A stretch of 18,190 nt of DNA from DAIDJM01 sp964250215 (GTDB taxonomy: Bacteria > Pseudomonadota > Alphaproteobacteria > Acetobacterales > Acetobacteraceae). The notes under the pieces are model-generated. The model was not told where the DNA came from. It worked only from the letters and a program-made list of their open reading frames with translations, and ran no database searches. The translations under genes were made by a program, and so were the position numbers. Position 1 is the stretch's first letter. Every line of letters begins with the position of its first letter. The DNA is taken from positions 1 to 18,190 of the forward strand of contig CAXUEX010000050.1 of the NCBI GenBank assembly GCA_964250215.1, written 5' to 3'. Of this stretch, positions 17,116-18,190 are shown one piece after another.

Positions 17116-17134
17116 CGCCTAGGCGGAGGCCTCC
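17116..17134. repeat. Two abutting 10-bp palindromes downstream of udgX
   Basis: CGCCTAGGCG (17116-17125) and GGAGGCCTCC (17125-17134) are each perfect palindromes and share the G at 17125. They lie in the 136 bases between the convergent udgX and secreted-protein genes. They carry no T-run, so terminator function is doubtful. Apart from this pair and a reading-frame oddity (see findings), I see nothing else in this gap. Confidence 0.35.
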
Positions 17135-17151
17135 CCCTCGATACCGTCCCG

Positions 17152-17874
17152 CTATCCCGCTGCTCCGGCGTCGCGTCCGTTGATGAGCCGATCCGAGACA
17201 GAACCTCGGGGACATGCTGCCGGAAACAGCCGATATAGAACCTTGAACGTTCCCAGATTGTCGAAATAGCACCCAGGCGGCCCGTTGCCGTTTTGGCACG
17301 TGTCGCTAATGCCGAACACCAAAGCCCCCGCCCCCACCGGAACATTAAAACGCTGCACGAAGCCGGACCCGTCACCCGCCTTGCCGTCGCCCACGAAAAA
17401 TGTCTGATCCAGCAACGGCGACAGTTTCCGGAACGCCGTCATCCGGCGCTTCGTGAAGTCCAGCCGCGCCGGCGCCGCACCCGCGGGACCGCCGGGCGGA
17501 ATGAACACGGCCACCAAATACCCTTCGTTCGGCGCCTTGATGCCGGAAATCAACGAAGTCCCCGTGTTGCTGGTGGGGCTCTGCTGACCGCCCACTCCGT
17601 CCGCATCGTTGTAATTCGCACCTTTGTTCAGCGTGATACAGCCGGACGCCGCGCTGCACGTCAAAGATCCCGTCACGCGAGAAACCCGCACGCATTGCAC
17701 TCCGGGCCCTAGCGTTACTACCGCCGTGGGCACATTGCCACCGCCAGGTGCCGTCGCCTGACCTGCGCCATAAATATTGTCCGCCGCATGCACCACCACG
17801 CGCCCCAAACTCTGCGCTCCAGCTCCGAAACAAGCGAACGAAGCAAGCACACCGGAAACAATAACGGTTCTCAT
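17152..17874 (-). CDS. Secreted LecA/PEP-CTERM-type beta-sandwich protein, possible lectin
   Basis: This 240-residue protein starts with a signal peptide (MRTVIVSGVLASFACFGAGA, likely cut at AGA-QS). The body resembles a secreted beta-sandwich domain common in PEP-CTERM proteins and in outline the LecA galactose lectin: ISGIKAPNEGYLVAVFIPPG (109-128), LSPLLDQTFFVGDG (151-164), then FNVPVGAGALVFGISD (176-191) and GCYFDNLGTFKV (201-212). In LecA the corresponding Asp and Asn-Asn residues bind calcium; Asp191, Asp205 and Asn206 could do so here. Four or more cysteines (61, 73, 79, 193, 202, 221) may form disulfides. No PEP-CTERM anchor is present; the last 25 residues are an unrelated basic tail. 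The ATG at 17874 is chosen for the signal peptide and a strong GGGAGG seven bases upstream. Sugar binding is inferred, not shown. Confidence 0.75.
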   Translation of the reverse strand: MRTVIVSGVLASFACFGAGAQSLGRVVVHAADNIYGAGQATAPGGGNVPTAVVTLGPGVQCVRVSRVTGSLTCSAASGCITLNKGANYNDADGVGGQQSPTSNTGTSLISGIKAPNEGYLVAVFIPPGGPAGAAPARLDFTKRRMTAFRKLSPLLDQTFFVGDGKAGDGSGFVQRFNVPVGAGALVFGISDTCQNGNGPPGCYFDNLGTFKVLYRLFPAACPRGSVSDRLINGRDAGAAG

Positions 17875-17924
17875 CCGCGCCCTCCCAACTTTCAGGTTTG
17901 TGTGCCGCGCCGGAAGCCAACCGG

Positions 17925-17944
17925 GGGTGGACAAAACTCCACCC
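17925..17944 (-). other. Perfect hairpin in the leader of the secreted-protein gene
   Basis: GGGTGGA and TCCACCC form a perfect 7-base stem with a 6-base loop, in the 106-base gap between the vapB-like gene and the secreted-protein gene, about 50 bases before the ATG. Read on the minus strand it has no following T-run, so it is more likely an operator, an mRNA structure or chance than a terminator. Confidence 0.4.
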
Positions 17945-17980
17945 TTCGCCACGTGAAGCCGTCCAGTCCACCAACTACGC

Positions 17981-18106
17981 TCAGGATTTCTCTTTATCCA
18001 GGAGGCCGATTTTGCTTTGAAAAGCCGAACGCATCGCTTCCGTTTTTGTGACGCGCCAGCGCCCCGCCAGGCAGTTCACCTCTTCGCGGCGGATGTTCAA
18101 GGGCAT
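17981..18106 (-). CDS. VapB-like antitoxin, short and without a toxin partner
   Basis: This 41-residue frame begins MPLNIRREEVNCLAGRW and continues RVTKTEAMRSAFQSKIGLL, ending DKEKS. This is the pattern of the small VapB/PSK-type antitoxin family (MPLNI-N-LA, then TKTEA-R-A), which binds DNA and neutralises a VapC PIN-domain RNase. Compared with the usual form it lacks a few residues between LA and TKTEA and the whole C-terminal toxin-binding part (members are typically 70-90 residues). No VapC follows: the next gene downstream on this strand encodes the unrelated secreted protein. The ATG at 18106 has AGGGG nine bases upstream. It is best read as an orphan or decaying antitoxin; it might still bind DNA. 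Confidence 0.65.
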   Translation of the reverse strand: MPLNIRREEVNCLAGRWRVTKTEAMRSAFQSKIGLLDKEKS

Positions 18107-18110
18107 CAGC

Positions 18111-18132
18111 GGCAACCCCTGGCAACAGGGTT
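18111..18132 (-). promoter_or_regulatory. Possible VapB operator: repeated and inverted motif before the vapB start
   Basis: GGCAAC occurs twice, at 18111-18116 and 18121-18126, exactly ten bases apart, and CCCT-GGCAAC-AGGG (18117-18130) is an inverted repeat across the second copy. It lies 5-26 bases upstream of the vapB-like ATG and overlaps its ribosome site. Antitoxins of this class bind inverted repeats near their own start, so an autoregulatory site is plausible but unproven. Confidence 0.3.
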
Positions 18133-18190
18133 ACACAATAATGCCGACACGCCCACACACGCAAGCCGCCCCCGCGCCCCGGCCCATTGC

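Noticed and set aside
17950..17974. A possible VapC start (TTG GTG GAC ...) just after the vapB-like stop
   Set aside because: Only about three residues resemble a VapC N-terminus (VD at the start), and the frame soon becomes a shadow of the secreted-protein gene with no PIN motifs.

Overview
The window looks like the chromosome of a high-GC alphaproteobacterium, probably Rhodospirillales/Acetobacteraceae-like. This rests on the very GC-rich coding sequence, the alphaproteobacterial order parvulin-type isomerase - argJ - GNAT/mutT, and the alphaproteobacterial DNA-repair family MmcB. The assignment comes from gene content and order, not from a database search.

Layout. (1) Positions 34-3212, minus strand: a secreted parvulin-type peptidyl-prolyl isomerase, argJ, and a GNAT acetyltransferase fused to a MutT-like Nudix hydrolase. 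They form one operon-like run with a good sigma70-type promoter before the isomerase. (2) A divergent bacterial type IB DNA topoisomerase (3337-4434, plus) runs tail-to-tail into an FMN-dependent alpha-hydroxy-acid oxidase (4406-5575, minus). A two-helix membrane protein (5579-5800, minus) precedes the oxidase. (3) From a divergent start that shares bases with that membrane protein, a long plus-strand run follows: mmcB, isovaleryl-CoA dehydrogenase, mccB, a low-GC small gene resembling a B3/EcoRII-N DNA-binding barrel, mccA, a HAD phosphatase with a degenerate nucleotidyltransferase-like front end, and a radical-SAM protein of the DNA modification/repair type. (4) A lower-GC minus-strand cassette (about 13736-15560) carries an ABC/SMC-like AAA ATPase and a 4-base-overlapping TOPRIM-like protein. 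(5) The plus-strand DUF4130-UdgX fusion follows. It is the usual partner of the radical-SAM gene, so the cassette lies between two genes that normally sit side by side. (6) The right end (minus) holds a secreted LecA/PEP-CTERM-type beta-sandwich protein and a short VapB-like antitoxin without a toxin.

How they work together. Ivd, MccB and MccA carry out consecutive steps of leucine catabolism (isovaleryl-CoA to 3-methylcrotonyl-CoA to 3-methylglutaconyl-CoA). MmcB, the radical-SAM protein, UdgX and topoisomerase IB give the window a strong DNA-repair theme. The ATPase/TOPRIM pair has the architecture of known two-gene phage-defence systems (PARIS-like, AbiL-like, OLD-like) without being clearly one of them, and is the best candidate for an undescribed system here. 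The accessory insertions are the B3-like gene in the mcc operon, the ATPase/TOPRIM cassette and the VapB remnant. The three intergenic hairpins (before mccB, before mccA and downstream of vapB) have no recognised function.
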